The notes beneath the pieces were generated by a model. It saw only the letters and a list, made by a program, of their open reading frames with translations. It was not told the DNA's origin and did no database searches. This document shows, one piece after another, positions 7,494 through 15,347 of a stretch of DNA of 24,270 nucleotides (the first letter of the stretch is position 1; each line of letters starts with the position of its first letter). This DNA comes from Pseudomonadota bacterium (lineage in GTDB: Bacteria; Pseudomonadota; Alphaproteobacteria; Sphingomonadales; Sphingomonadaceae), in contig JAFAEG010000015.1 of NCBI GenBank assembly GCA_023424095.1, positions 1 through 24,270 on the forward strand, in the 5' to 3' direction. The position numbers and the translations under genes are program-made.

Positions 7494-7568
7494 AAAAAGT
7501 CTCCGTTGAAGTTCGCGGGCGGCCTTAGCCGCTGCTCGGCCCCCGCGCCAGCGTGAGGAGACAGGCCA

Positions 7569-7763
7569 ATGAAGGCATTGCTCTTGGTGCTCGGGATCGT
7601 CGCCTTGCTCGCGGGGCTTTTGTTCGCGGGACAGGGTGCCGGCATCATCCACTGGCCGAAAACCAGCATGATGGTGAACTCGACCGAGTGGATCCTCTAC
7701 GGCGCGATCATCGCCGGCATCGGCCTCGTGCTGGTCGGCCTCGCGTCGAAAAAGGACCGCTGA
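7569..7763 (+). CDS. Small two-helix membrane protein, function unknown
   Basis: A 64-aa protein with a hydrophobic helix at residues 3-22, a short polar loop with an IIHWPKTSMMVNSTEW segment, a second helix at 42-59 and a basic tail (SKKDR). ATG follows a strong GAGGAGA ribosome site, which supports real translation. No domain is recognised. It is the first gene after the divergent promoter region shared with rph and is followed 79 nt later by the lipoprotein gene. It could be an inner-membrane accessory peptide; nothing in the sequence gives a function. Confidence 0.75.
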   Translation: MKALLLVLGIVALLAGLLFAGQGAGIIHWPKTSMMVNSTEWILYGAIIAGIGLVLVGLASKKDR

Positions 7764-7801
7764 ACCGGCATTGCGGAAACCCGACGGCCAGTGCGCGTTC
7801 A

Positions 7802-7823
7802 GGCCGCTGTTGCGACAGCGGTC
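7802..7823. other. Intercistronic hairpin before the lipoprotein gene
   Basis: CCGCTGT-TGCG-ACAGCGG (7804-7821) is a perfect 7-bp stem with a four-base loop, extendable by one G-U and one G-C pair. It ends 11 nt before the GAGGTGA ribosome site of the next gene. There is no following T-run, so it is not a standard intrinsic terminator. It may stabilise mRNA ends or modulate initiation. Confidence 0.4.
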
Positions 7824-7842
7824 GCGAAGGCGAGGTGACGAT

Positions 7843-8325
7843 ATGCGAATGGCTCTGGCGATGGGTGCCGCTCTGCTGGCGAGCGGCTGCGCGACCGTGC
7901 CGGCGGGTCCGGTGGCGGTCGAAACGGATTCGATCAGCTACACGACCGGGCCGTGTTTCGGGACATGTCCGATGTACACGGTGAGCATCCGCCCCGACGG
8001 CAGCGGCACGTTCGAAGGTCGCCGCTTCACCGCGGTGACGGGCACGCGCGCCTTCCGCGCTACGCCCGAACAATATCGCGCCTTCGCGGCCCACCTCGCG
8101 CCGTTGCGCCCGGCCGAGGGGGCGGTGCGGCTGTCGGGCGAAGCCTGTACGAGCCAGGCGACCGATCTGCCCTCGGCGGAGGTGACCTGGTTCAGCCAGA
8201 TCGGCAATTCGCAAAGCTATTATCTGGATTTCGGCTGCGACCGCGAGCGTAACCAGGCGGCTCGCGAGCGGCTGCAGGCGGCGCCGGCCTTGCTGCCGAT
8301 CGCGGACCTGATCGGCCGGCGCTGA
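7843..8325 (+). CDS. DUF6438-like putative lipoprotein
   Basis: A 160-aa protein with a lipoprotein signal peptide: basic start, hydrophobic core and lipobox LASGC, giving lipidated Cys18 if numbered from the ATG at 7843, which has a good GAGGTGA site. The mature part begins with a segment of the form TGPCFGTCPMYTVSIRPDGSG, the hallmark of the DUF6438 family (two Cys three residues apart, then a beta hairpin). Two further cysteines (GEAC, FGCD) could form disulfides in the periplasm. The role of the family is unknown. An in-frame extension upstream of this start lacks a ribosome site and would mask the signal peptide, so it was discarded. Confidence 0.8.
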   Translation: MRMALAMGAALLASGCATVPAGPVAVETDSISYTTGPCFGTCPMYTVSIRPDGSGTFEGRRFTAVTGTRAFRATPEQYRAFAAHLAPLRPAEGAVRLSGEACTSQATDLPSAEVTWFSQIGNSQSYYLDFGCDRERNQAARERLQAAPALLPIADLIGRR

Positions 8326-8376
8326 CCCCGTCCGCAGGGGCATGACGAACGGGTTCGCAATCCCTAAGTCTCGCTT

Positions 8377-9414
8377 ATGGCGTCCATTCCCGAACTGAGC
8401 GACCGCGCCCGCAATGTCTTCCGCCTGGTGGTGGAGGCCTATGTCGAGGCGGGCACGCCGGTCGGCTCGATGACGATCGCCCGCACTTCGACCCTGAACC
8501 TCTCGCCCGCCTCGATCCGCAACGTGATGCAGGATCTGGAGGAAGCGGGCCTGCTCGCGGCGCCGCACACCTCCGCCGGCCGAATCCCGACCGAGACCGG
8601 CCTGCGCCTGTTCGTCGACGGCATCATGCAGGCGGCCGAACCTTCGCCACAGGAACGGGCCGCGATCGAGGCGCGGATCGAGCGCCCGGGCCCGATCGAG
8701 GAAGCGATCGGCGCGGCCACCGCCGCACTCTCCGGCCTGTCGGCCTGCGCCGGGATCGTGCTGGTGCCGAAGGAGGAGCCGGTGCTGCGCCAACTCGCCT
8801 TCGTGCCGCTCGCGCCGGACAAGGCGCTGGCCGTGCTGGTCGGGGCCGATGGCGGTGTCGAGAACAGGGTGATCGACCTGCCGCCGGGCGTTTCCGCCGC
8901 GGCGCTCATGGAGGTCGGCAATTATGTCAGCGCGCGCCTTTCCGGGCTGACGCTCAGCCAGGCGCATGCCCGCCTGACGGCCGAAATCGCCGCCGGCCAG
9001 GCCGCGCTGGACCGCGCCGCTCAGCAATTGGTCGCGCAAGGCCTGGCGCTCTGGTCCGAGGACGGTGCCCGCCGGCCCGTCCTCATCGTCCGCGGCCAGG
9101 CCAATCTGATCGACGCCGCGGCGGCCGAGGATCTGGAGCGCGTCCGCCAATTGCTGGGGGAACTGGAAGGCAAGGAGGAGATTGCCCGGCTGCTTGGGCG
9201 TGCGCGGGAAGGGGCGGGGATGAAGATTTTCATCGGCTCCGAAAATGAATTGTTCGCGCTCTCCGGCTCCTCCGTGATCGCCGCCCCCTATCGCGGCGCG
9301 GACGGCAAGGTGGTGGGTGTCGTCGGCGTGATCGGCCCGACCCGGTTGAACTATGCGCGGGTGGTGCCCATGGTGGATTTCACAGCCAAGACTTTATCGA
9401 GATTGATGGGATGA
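8377..9414 (+). CDS. hrcA: Heat-inducible transcription repressor HrcA
   Basis: A 345-aa repressor that binds CIRCE operators and needs GroEL for activity. The N-terminal winged helix is clear (ELSDRARNVFRLVVEAYVEAGTPVGS, then SPASIRNVMQDLEEAGLL and HTSAGRIPTETGLRLFVD), followed by the long GAF-like regulatory domain and the C-terminal IGPTRLNYARVVPMVDFTAKTL signature. It starts at ATG with a poor ribosome site. It overlaps grpE by 4 nt (ATGA). No CIRCE element was found in the window, so its targets (commonly groESL) lie elsewhere; in Caulobacter HrcA controls groESL but not dnaK, which fits. Confidence 0.97.
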   Translation: MASIPELSDRARNVFRLVVEAYVEAGTPVGSMTIARTSTLNLSPASIRNVMQDLEEAGLLAAPHTSAGRIPTETGLRLFVDGIMQAAEPSPQERAAIEARIERPGPIEEAIGAATAALSGLSACAGIVLVPKEEPVLRQLAFVPLAPDKALAVLVGADGGVENRVIDLPPGVSAAALMEVGNYVSARLSGLTLSQAHARLTAEIAAGQAALDRAAQQLVAQGLALWSEDGARRPVLIVRGQANLIDAAAAEDLERVRQLLGELEGKEEIARLLGRAREGAGMKIFIGSENELFALSGSSVIAAPYRGADGKVVGVVGVIGPTRLNYARVVPMVDFTAKTLSRLMG

Positions 9415-9965
9415 ACGACGACAAGATCAAGCAAACCGAAGCCGACGTGATCGACGACACGCTCGATGATGCGGGCCTCGAGGATGCGCCGGAGGGCGAC
9501 CTCGACCGCCTGTCCGAGCTGGTGCGCGAGCTGGAAGAAGTGCGCCAGCACGTCCTCTACGCGCAGGCCGAGACGCAGAATGTTCGCCGCCGGCTGGAGG
9601 CGGAGAAGCAGAATGCGCAGGCCTATGCCGCGACCGCCTTCGCGCGCGACATCCTCTCGGTGAAGGACAATCTGGAGCGTGCGCTGGGCACGATCGGCGA
9701 CGATCTGCGCAGCGATGATCGCTTGAAGGGCCTGATCACCGGCATCGAGGCGACCAACCGCGAGATCGACAGCGTGTTCGGCCGTCACGGCATCGCCCGC
9801 GTCGAAGCGATGGGCCAGCCGCTCGACCCCAACAAGCATCAGGCGATGCTGGAAGTGCCGAGCGACGAAACGCCCGGCACGATCGTGCAGGAATTGCAGT
9901 CCGGCTATACGATCAAGGGCCGCCTGCTCCGCCCGGCGCTCGTCGGGGTGGCGAAGAAGGCATAG
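9411..9965 (+). CDS. grpE: Nucleotide exchange factor GrpE
   Basis: A 184-aa co-chaperone that releases ADP from DnaK. It has an acidic, disordered N-terminus (residues 1-30), a long coiled coil (about 33-75, with QAETQNVRRRLEAEKQNAQAYA), then the four-helix and beta-wing region ending PNKHQAMLEVPSDE, TIVQELQSGYTIKGRLLRPALVGVAK, which is the GrpE signature. Its ATG overlaps the hrcA stop. It converges with the VIT/VWA gene across a 64-nt gap that contains only a weak imperfect stem. Confidence 0.97.
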   Translation: MNDDKIKQTEADVIDDTLDDAGLEDAPEGDLDRLSELVRELEEVRQHVLYAQAETQNVRRRLEAEKQNAQAYAATAFARDILSVKDNLERALGTIGDDLRSDDRLKGLITGIEATNREIDSVFGRHGIARVEAMGQPLDPNKHQAMLEVPSDETPGTIVQELQSGYTIKGRLLRPALVGVAKKA

Positions 9966-10029
9966 GTGATCGACCGGCCGGACTTTCTCATAGGCCAGTC
10001 GGTCAGCCTAACGCTCTTTCTTGTCCTGA

Positions 10030-13000
10030 TCAGCGCTCGCGCCCGAAGGTAATCGTCCCCACCCGGCGCTCGCGGGTCTGGTCGGTGGGGAGCAATTCCA
10101 GATCGACCACTTCCTCGCGTTCGGTGGCGCGGCCCCAGTCGCGGATGATGCGCGCGGTGACGCGCTGGCCGCCATTGGGGTTGAGCCGGTCGGAGGCGAA
10201 GACGTTGGCGCGCACCTGATAGGTGCCGTCGGGCGCGCGGCGGAGAAGATATTCCTCCGGACCGAAACCCTGCGTCATGTCGTTCGACAGGCGGCCGCCG
10301 ATCGCGGTGCGCGGATTGTGGTAGATCGCCCGCTCGCCGGTCGGCTCGTCGACCCACAGATCGACGTCGGTCGCCTCGCTCTGCCACTCGATCACGACGC
10401 GCAGATCGACGTCCATGAGCGCGATCAGCCGCGGATCCAGCGCCAGTTCGCCGCCGCCGAGTTGGCGGTAGCGCGGGATCAGCCGATTGGCCTCCATCAA
10501 GGCGATCATGTCGATGCCTTCATAGGCATTGTCGAGCGGGTTCATCACCACTTCGGTCAGCAGGGAAATCGCCCGGGCGAGATCCGGGCGCGCCGCCGCA
10601 TTTGTTGCGCCCTGCGCGCGGCGAGCGAGGGCGAGGGCCAGGGTGCGGCGCGGCTGCGGCCGGTCGTCCTCGGCCTGTGCCAGCCGTTCGAGCAGCCAAA
10701 TCGCGCGGTCGATCTCGCCATAGCGCAACAGCCGCTCGGCGACGATCGCCAGCGTCTGACTGTTGCGGGTGGGCAATTCCAGCGCCGACAGGACGAGCTG
10801 TACCGCTTCCGCGCGCCGCCCCTGCCGAAAGGCGCGGTCGGCGACGTCCAGCCAGAAAGCGGGCAGGGCGCCATGCGTGCGCTGCTGTTCCGCGAAGACG
10901 CGGTCGCGCTCACCGGGCGCGGCTGCTTCCAGTGCGGCGAGATAGGGGCGGTCGGCCGCCCACGGCTCGAGCGCGATGGCGCCGCGCGTCGGCTCCCGGC
11001 CCTCGCCCGGCAGGTCGTTGTCGTCGCGATCCGCCGCGCCGTAGCCCGACGATTCCTGTCCGACCGCCGTCACCGGGGACACCCCGCCGACATTTGGCCG
11101 CGGAACACGCGTTCCGGTCACGACCATGCGGCTTCCGTCCGGATTGTCCATGTATGTCGGCGGCAATGGGGTCGGGGGAGGCGGCGGCGACGGTGGTGAC
11201 GGCATGACCACCGTCGGCGGCGGCGAGCTTTCTTCAGGGACAGGCGGACTGTCGTCGCTTTCGTCGCTCCGGACCCTCGGGCGCGCTTCGAACCGGCGGT
11301 CCCACCAGCCCCGCATCTCTTCCCATTGCGCCAATACGGTCCGCAGCCGGCCGCTGCGCGCTTCCGTCTCCTGCTCCTTCATCTGGTCGCGGACCTGGCG
11401 ATATTCCGCGATCAGCGCGGCGGGCAGATTTGCCGGCGGCTCGAACCGCGCATTGGCATAATCGCGGCCGGTCTCCAGCACGATGAAGGAGACGTCCGGG
11501 CTCGCCACCGAATGGCTGCGCGAGAAAGCGACCAAAGCGTCGCGGTCGCGCTCATCGCTGGCGGCGAGGATCGCCACGCGCTCGGCCGCCCACAGGGCGC
11601 CGGCACCGTCCGACTGCTGCTCGATGGCCGTGCCGGTCGCATAAATGCGTTCGCGTTCGCCGCTGACGCCGGACAGGCGGACGACCACATCGCCGCTGGC
11701 CGGCATCGGGCCGACGATGCGCCAGCCATTCTCGCCGCCGTCGAGCAGGCGATAGTCGATCGCCGCGCCGGTGGTGGAGCGGACTGCGGTGACCCGCGGC
11801 ACCCGGCGGGTGATCCGGTTCAGCGCCTCGTCGACCGGGCGGGCGGCGAGATCGAACGCTTCTCCGCCCGAGCGGCGGGCGAGCGCCGACAGCCAGGCGC
11901 GGTCCGCATCGGCGCCGCTGGACACGGCAAAGATCGGGCAGGGGGGCTGGAAGCCGTCGCGCCGGTCGATCGTCACCAGCCCGTCGGTGAACAGCAGGCA
12001 GGCATCGACCCCAACCATCCGTTCGCGGGCGAGCGGCGCCAGGCTGGTCGCGCCGCGATAGCGCACGGCACGCAGGCGGGTCGCCAGCTCGTCGGCGTCG
12101 CGGACGCGGACCCGCTCGACCCCGCCGCTGTCGAACAGCAGCAATTCGGCCGATTGCGGACGAACGCGCTCGAGATAGGCGCGGGCCAGCGCGACCTCCT
12201 TTTCCAGATCGTCGTCGGCGCGCGACAAGGAGCGGTCCCACAGCAGGGCAACCGAGCGCGGCGCCTCCGTCTCCCCGCCGCGCGCCTGCGCTTCGTCGCT
12301 GATCTGGAAGAAGCGCGTGCCGTTGGCGTGGCGGCTGATCAGCAGGTCGCGGCCTGGCGCCGGGGCTGCGATGACGATGTCGCCCTCGAGCCGGGCATTG
12401 CGGCGGTCGGCGGTGATGCGATGGATGCCCGCGCTCGTCCGCCATGCCGGATCGAAGCCGTTCGGGAGCTGGATGGTGGGCGGCGCGGCGAAACCGGCCG
12501 CCTCGATGTCGAGCGTCAGCGTGCCGATCTGGCCGCTGTCCCGGATCGGCAGCGCATAACCGGCGCGCGGATCGATCGGGCTGGTGAAGCGCAGGCGGAT
12601 GGTGCGGCTGCCGCCCGGGTTGATCGGGAAGATGCGGGTGCGGAACTGATTGGCGCGATCGACCTCGGCGAGGCCCGGATCGATCCGCTGCCGGACCCGC
12701 GCCTCATAAGCGATCCGGCCCTGCCGTTGATCGACCAGCACGCCGTCCACCAACGTGTCGCCGATGTCGAGCGCATAGCCGGTGACGACTGATCCGTCCG
12801 GCATGGCCAGCCGGAAATCGCCTTCCAATATGTCGCGGCTTTCATTGTGGAAGCGCGCGGTGATCGTCGTTTCGGCCACAGCGCCGTGGATGCGGACGCG
12901 CACATCCAGCCGCTCGATCGCGAGCTTGCGATCGTCCGTCTGCGGGCTGTCGATGCCGGCGATGCGCGCGGTCAGTGACGGGCTCGCGGTCAACGGCGGG

Positions 13001-13092
13001 GGCTCGTTTTGCTGGGCCGCGAGCGGTGCCGCGGCGACCGAGACGGTCAGCAACAAGGCGATGCGAAATTTGGACAAGGCAGAAACAGGCAT
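10030..13092 (-). CDS. Secreted VIT/VWA/DUF2135 protein with a TonB-plug-like motif
   Basis: A 1020-aa protein with a Sec signal peptide (cleavage near PLAAQQ, residues about 22-28). Domain order: VIT domain about 40-170 (IERLDVRVRIHGAVAETTIT, ending FTSPIDPRAG); von Willebrand A domain about 280-430 with an intact metal site (DRSLS at 286-290, Thr349, Asp370); a charged helical stretch; a proline-rich linker about 625-650; a VVTGTRVPRPN segment at 657-667; a TPR-like helical region about 735-870; and a DUF2135 domain about 898-990 (DVDLWVDEPTGE). Inter-alpha-trypsin-like VIT/VWA proteins are often adhesive or envelope-associated, but no function is established here. There is no LPXTG, PEP-CTERM or C-terminal membrane helix. 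ATG follows GGGAGGG. It is the last gene of the minus-strand cluster, 89 nt after the molybdoenzyme. Confidence 0.85.
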   Translation of the reverse strand: MPVSALSKFRIALLLTVSVAAAPLAAQQNEPPPLTASPSLTARIAGIDSPQTDDRKLAIERLDVRVRIHGAVAETTITARFHNESRDILEGDFRLAMPDGSVVTGYALDIGDTLVDGVLVDQRQGRIAYEARVRQRIDPGLAEVDRANQFRTRIFPINPGGSRTIRLRFTSPIDPRAGYALPIRDSGQIGTLTLDIEAAGFAAPPTIQLPNGFDPAWRTSAGIHRITADRRNARLEGDIVIAAPAPGRDLLISRHANGTRFFQISDEAQARGGETEAPRSVALLWDRSLSRADDDLEKEVALARAYLERVRPQSAELLLFDSGGVERVRVRDADELATRLRAVRYRGATSLAPLARERMVGVDACLLFTDGLVTIDRRDGFQPPCPIFAVSSGADADRAWLSALARRSGGEAFDLAARPVDEALNRITRRVPRVTAVRSTTGAAIDYRLLDGGENGWRIVGPMPASGDVVVRLSGVSGERERIYATGTAIEQQSDGAGALWAAERVAILAASDERDRDALVAFSRSHSVASPDVSFIVLETGRDYANARFEPPANLPAALIAEYRQVRDQMKEQETEARSGRLRTVLAQWEEMRGWWDRRFEARPRVRSDESDDSPPVPEESSPPPTVVMPSPPSPPPPPTPLPPTYMDNPDGSRMVVTGTRVPRPNVGGVSPVTAVGQESSGYGAADRDDNDLPGEGREPTRGAIALEPWAADRPYLAALEAAAPGERDRVFAEQQRTHGALPAFWLDVADRAFRQGRRAEAVQLVLSALELPTRNSQTLAIVAERLLRYGEIDRAIWLLERLAQAEDDRPQPRRTLALALARRAQGATNAAARPDLARAISLLTEVVMNPLDNAYEGIDMIALMEANRLIPRYRQLGGGELALDPRLIALMDVDLRVVIEWQSEATDVDLWVDEPTGERAIYHNPRTAIGGRLSNDMTQGFGPEEYLLRRAPDGTYQVRANVFASDRLNPNGGQRVTARIIRDWGRATEREEVVDLELLPTDQTRERRVGTITFGRER

Positions 13093-13181
13093 CGCGGCGA
13101 CCCTCCCCGTGCAGCGGCAACGCCCCTGTTACACTATATCCTTCTGAACGGCGGGTTTACGAAGCTGCTCAATCGGCGGGA

Positions 13182-13925
13182 TTAAATCCCGGCATACCAT
13201 TCGTAATCGCCGACATCCTCCCAATAGCCGCCCTTGCCGCCATAGACGCCGTCGAGGCTCGCGACCGCTTCGATCCGCTCGATATATTTGGCGTGCTTAT
13301 AGCCAAGCTGGCGCTCGACCCGCAGGCGCAGCGGCGCGCCATTCTGCACCGGCACGAAGGCGTCGTTCAGGCCGTAAGCGAGGATGGTCTGGGGGTGGAA
13401 AGCGTCGACCAGGTCGATGCTCTCATAATAAGGCCGGTCGCCGAACCGGTCCATGCAGTGGAAGACGAGATAGCGCGCCTCGTCCCTGAGCCCCGCTGCG
13501 TCGAGGATCGGCCCCAGCACCGCGCCATGCCATTTGCCGATCGCCGACCAGCCCTCGACGCAATCGTGCCGAGTCACCTGCGTCCGGCTTGGCGAAGCCT
13601 GGACCTGCGCCAGCGTGAGCGACAGCGGGCGTGTGACCAGCCCGTCGATGCGCAGCCGCCAGTCGGCGAAGCCCCCGGCGGCGAGCCTTTGATAATCCGG
13701 CGTGTCGGGCCGCATATTGCCGTTGCCGCGGAAGGTGGGCGAGCGCTGGCTCTCGTCAAACTCGCGGGCCAGGGACTGGCCGAGGCCCAGCGACCGCTGC
13801 GCCTGCAGGTTCAGCCCCTCGAACACGCGCAGCCCGTCCCGAAAGCTCTCGCTCCGGTGCAGCCGGTCGCAGCCGACCAGAGCAGCGCCACTCGCAACGA
13901 TCAGCACATGCCGCCGGGTGATCAT
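13182..13925 (-). CDS. SUOX-fold molybdopterin oxidoreductase, lipoprotein
   Basis: A 247-aa protein starting at ATG 13923-13925 (MITRRHVLIV), which overlaps the stop of the cytochrome b gene (ATGA). The N-terminus combines a twin-arginine-like TRRHVLI with a lipobox VGC, suggesting Tat export of a folded cofactor-loaded enzyme and lipid anchoring. The sulfite-oxidase/MsrP-type molybdopterin domain is shown by RHDCVEGWSAIGKWHG, where Cys122 is the expected molybdenum ligand, and by LRLRVERQLGYKHAKYIERIE near the C-terminus. The substrate is unknown: sulfite, sulfoxides and others are possible. Its partner is a four-helix cytochrome b, not the six-helix MsrQ, so it should not be called MsrP. 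A longer in-frame upstream extension runs through the cytochrome gene and was rejected. Confidence 0.85.
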   Translation of the reverse strand: MITRRHVLIVASGAALVGCDRLHRSESFRDGLRVFEGLNLQAQRSLGLGQSLAREFDESQRSPTFRGNGNMRPDTPDYQRLAAGGFADWRLRIDGLVTRPLSLTLAQVQASPSRTQVTRHDCVEGWSAIGKWHGAVLGPILDAAGLRDEARYLVFHCMDRFGDRPYYESIDLVDAFHPQTILAYGLNDAFVPVQNGAPLRLRVERQLGYKHAKYIERIEAVASLDGVYGGKGGYWEDVGDYEWYAGI

Positions 13926-14806
13926 CGCGGCTCCTCCTTCGGCCGGTACCAACCGGTGATCATTGCCCTCATGCCGCGGACCGGGCCTGCCAGCAGCACC
14001 ATGACCAGATGCACGATGACGAAGCCGACCAGCAGGAAGGCAATGATGAAATGCACCGACCGCGCCGATTGCCGCCCGCTGAACATATCCACCAGCAAGG
14101 GCCAGTTCGCGTCCATCGCCGGCGACATGGCGAGGCCGGAGAAGATCATCGCCGGCAGGAGCAGGAAGATGACCGCGAAATAGCTGATCTTTTGCAACGT
14201 GTTGTACCGCGAAGCCGCCTCGCCCTGCGGAAAGCGCAAGCGGGCATGATCCTTCACCTCCTGCCACAGATGCCGCGGTCTCAGTTCGGCCAGGCCCGGC
14301 TTCAGCTCCCGCTGCGCGTGCCGGTTCCAGAACGCACGCACCATGAAGAACAGCAGACCGAAGGCGAACACCCAGGCAAAGGCCAGATGCCAGCGCCGCG
14401 CCCCGGCCAGATCGTAATTGGACGGGATCGTCGCCCAGCCAGGAAAGGCGCGCCGTTCCACCCGGCCGTCGCTGCGCGTCCACTGGCCCGCCAGCCCAGT
14501 CGTGCCGATCCGCGCTTCGCCGACGCGCAGATAGCCGCCACCATCGTCCGCTGCGATCTCCAGCCAGGCATAGTCGCTGTTCGCGCCATAATGCCCCCAA
14601 TAGAGGCGCGGATGGGCGTTGAAGATCATCAGCCCGCTCATCAGCATGACGATGAGCGCAACCGCATTGGTCCAGTGCCAGAGGCGCGTCGAAAGGCGGT
14701 GGCGCTTTACCAGCGCCGGCGGCTGGGCTTTCGCCCCGTCCGCCACGGGAGGAGCCGGGGCAGGGGGAGCCTCCGCCGGAGGAACTGATTCCTCAGAAGT
14801 CGTCAT
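13922..14806 (-). CDS. Cytochrome b561/Ni-hydrogenase-type membrane subunit
   Basis: A 294-aa integral membrane protein of the cytochrome b/b6 (Ni-hydrogenase cytochrome b) type. After a disordered Pro/Ala-rich N-terminus (1-32) come four helices. Candidate heme ligands are the His of RLWHWTN (helix 1), RRWHLAF (helix 2), and SVHFII and VIVHLV (helix 4). An extended periplasmic loop of about 70 residues lies between helices 1 and 2. It probably passes electrons between quinone and the molybdoenzyme encoded next, with which it overlaps by 4 nt. It overlaps the upstream PH-domain gene by 14 nt, so all three are coupled. Direction of electron flow cannot be told. Confidence 0.88.
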   Translation of the reverse strand: MTTSEESVPPAEAPPAPAPPVADGAKAQPPALVKRHRLSTRLWHWTNAVALIVMLMSGLMIFNAHPRLYWGHYGANSDYAWLEIAADDGGGYLRVGEARIGTTGLAGQWTRSDGRVERRAFPGWATIPSNYDLAGARRWHLAFAWVFAFGLLFFMVRAFWNRHAQRELKPGLAELRPRHLWQEVKDHARLRFPQGEAASRYNTLQKISYFAVIFLLLPAMIFSGLAMSPAMDANWPLLVDMFSGRQSARSVHFIIAFLLVGFVIVHLVMVLLAGPVRGMRAMITGWYRPKEEPR

Positions 14807-15293
14807 GCACCATGTCGACCTCGCGGACGCGGCGGCGCTGGCGGGCCTGATCGACCAGATCGCGCAGCACCTCGCGCCGGCGCTTCGCGTCGCTGACCAG
14901 CGACATCATCAACGGGCCCTCGCGGGTCGTCTCGTCGGACGAGGTGATGCCGATCGTGCCGAGATTGGCGAGCTGGTTGATGATGGTGAAATCGATGCGG
15001 ACGTCCTTGATCCGGTACAGCTCGATCTCGTCGATCGACTTTACGAAGATGCCGCGGCGGATCACCAGCCGGTCCGGCGTGATCTCGTAGCTGACCATCA
15101 TGTTGGAAATCCATTTCCACGCGATCAGGCCGAGCCCGGCGACGCTGAGCAGGAGCGGCCACCAGCCGAGATTGGGGACTAGCCCGAGCACTGCCAGCAC
15201 GATCCCCGCCAGGATCAGCAGCATCGTCCCCCAGCCGGCGAGCGTCCCGAGCAGCCAGCCCTTGGTCGACGAACGGAAAATGTCAGTGCCCAT
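14793..15293 (-). CDS. bPH_2 (DUF304) domain membrane protein
   Basis: A 166-aa protein with two transmembrane helices at about residues 18-37 and 43-61, followed by a bacterial PH-like domain (bPH_2). The domain is marked by YEITPDRLVIRRGIFVKSIDEIELYRIKDVRI and the typical LGTIGITSSD. YdbS/YdbT-type proteins of this kind are membrane-associated; their general role is unclear. It sits directly upstream of, and overlaps, the cytochrome b gene, so an assembly or stabilising role for the redox module is a reasonable inference only. ATG follows a GGGGG stretch. The C-terminus is highly charged (RQRRRVREVDMVHDD). Confidence 0.85.
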   Translation of the reverse strand: MGTDIFRSSTKGWLLGTLAGWGTMLLILAGIVLAVLGLVPNLGWWPLLLSVAGLGLIAWKWISNMMVSYEITPDRLVIRRGIFVKSIDEIELYRIKDVRIDFTIINQLANLGTIGITSSDETTREGPLMMSLVSDAKRRREVLRDLVDQARQRRRVREVDMVHDDF

Positions 15294-15347
15294 GCGACTC
15301 GTACCCCCGGATGTTGCGCAGAAGCGTAGCGCGTTCGCCGTTGCCCC

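Noticed and set aside
8329..8343. Intrinsic terminator after the DUF6438 gene (CCCC and GGGG arms)
   Set aside because: Only four base pairs and no T-run; not distinguishable from chance in such GC-rich sequence.
7708..9150. A 480-codon open frame antisense to the lipoprotein and hrcA genes
   Set aside because: It crosses two well-supported genes and an intergenic region, and its translation has no domain; treated as a shadow frame.
9972..10004. Bidirectional terminator between grpE and the VIT/VWA gene
   Set aside because: GACCG and CGGTC pair, but the inner part is bulged and no T-run follows on either strand.
11326..12792. A 488-codon open frame antisense to the VIT/VWA gene
   Set aside because: Low-complexity Arg/Ala/Gly-rich translation typical of the opposite strand of GC-rich genes; no family features.
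13182..13925. Calling the molybdoenzyme MsrP of the MsrPQ system
   Set aside because: The partner is a four-helix cytochrome b with a large periplasmic loop, not MsrQ, and the signal peptide carries a lipobox.
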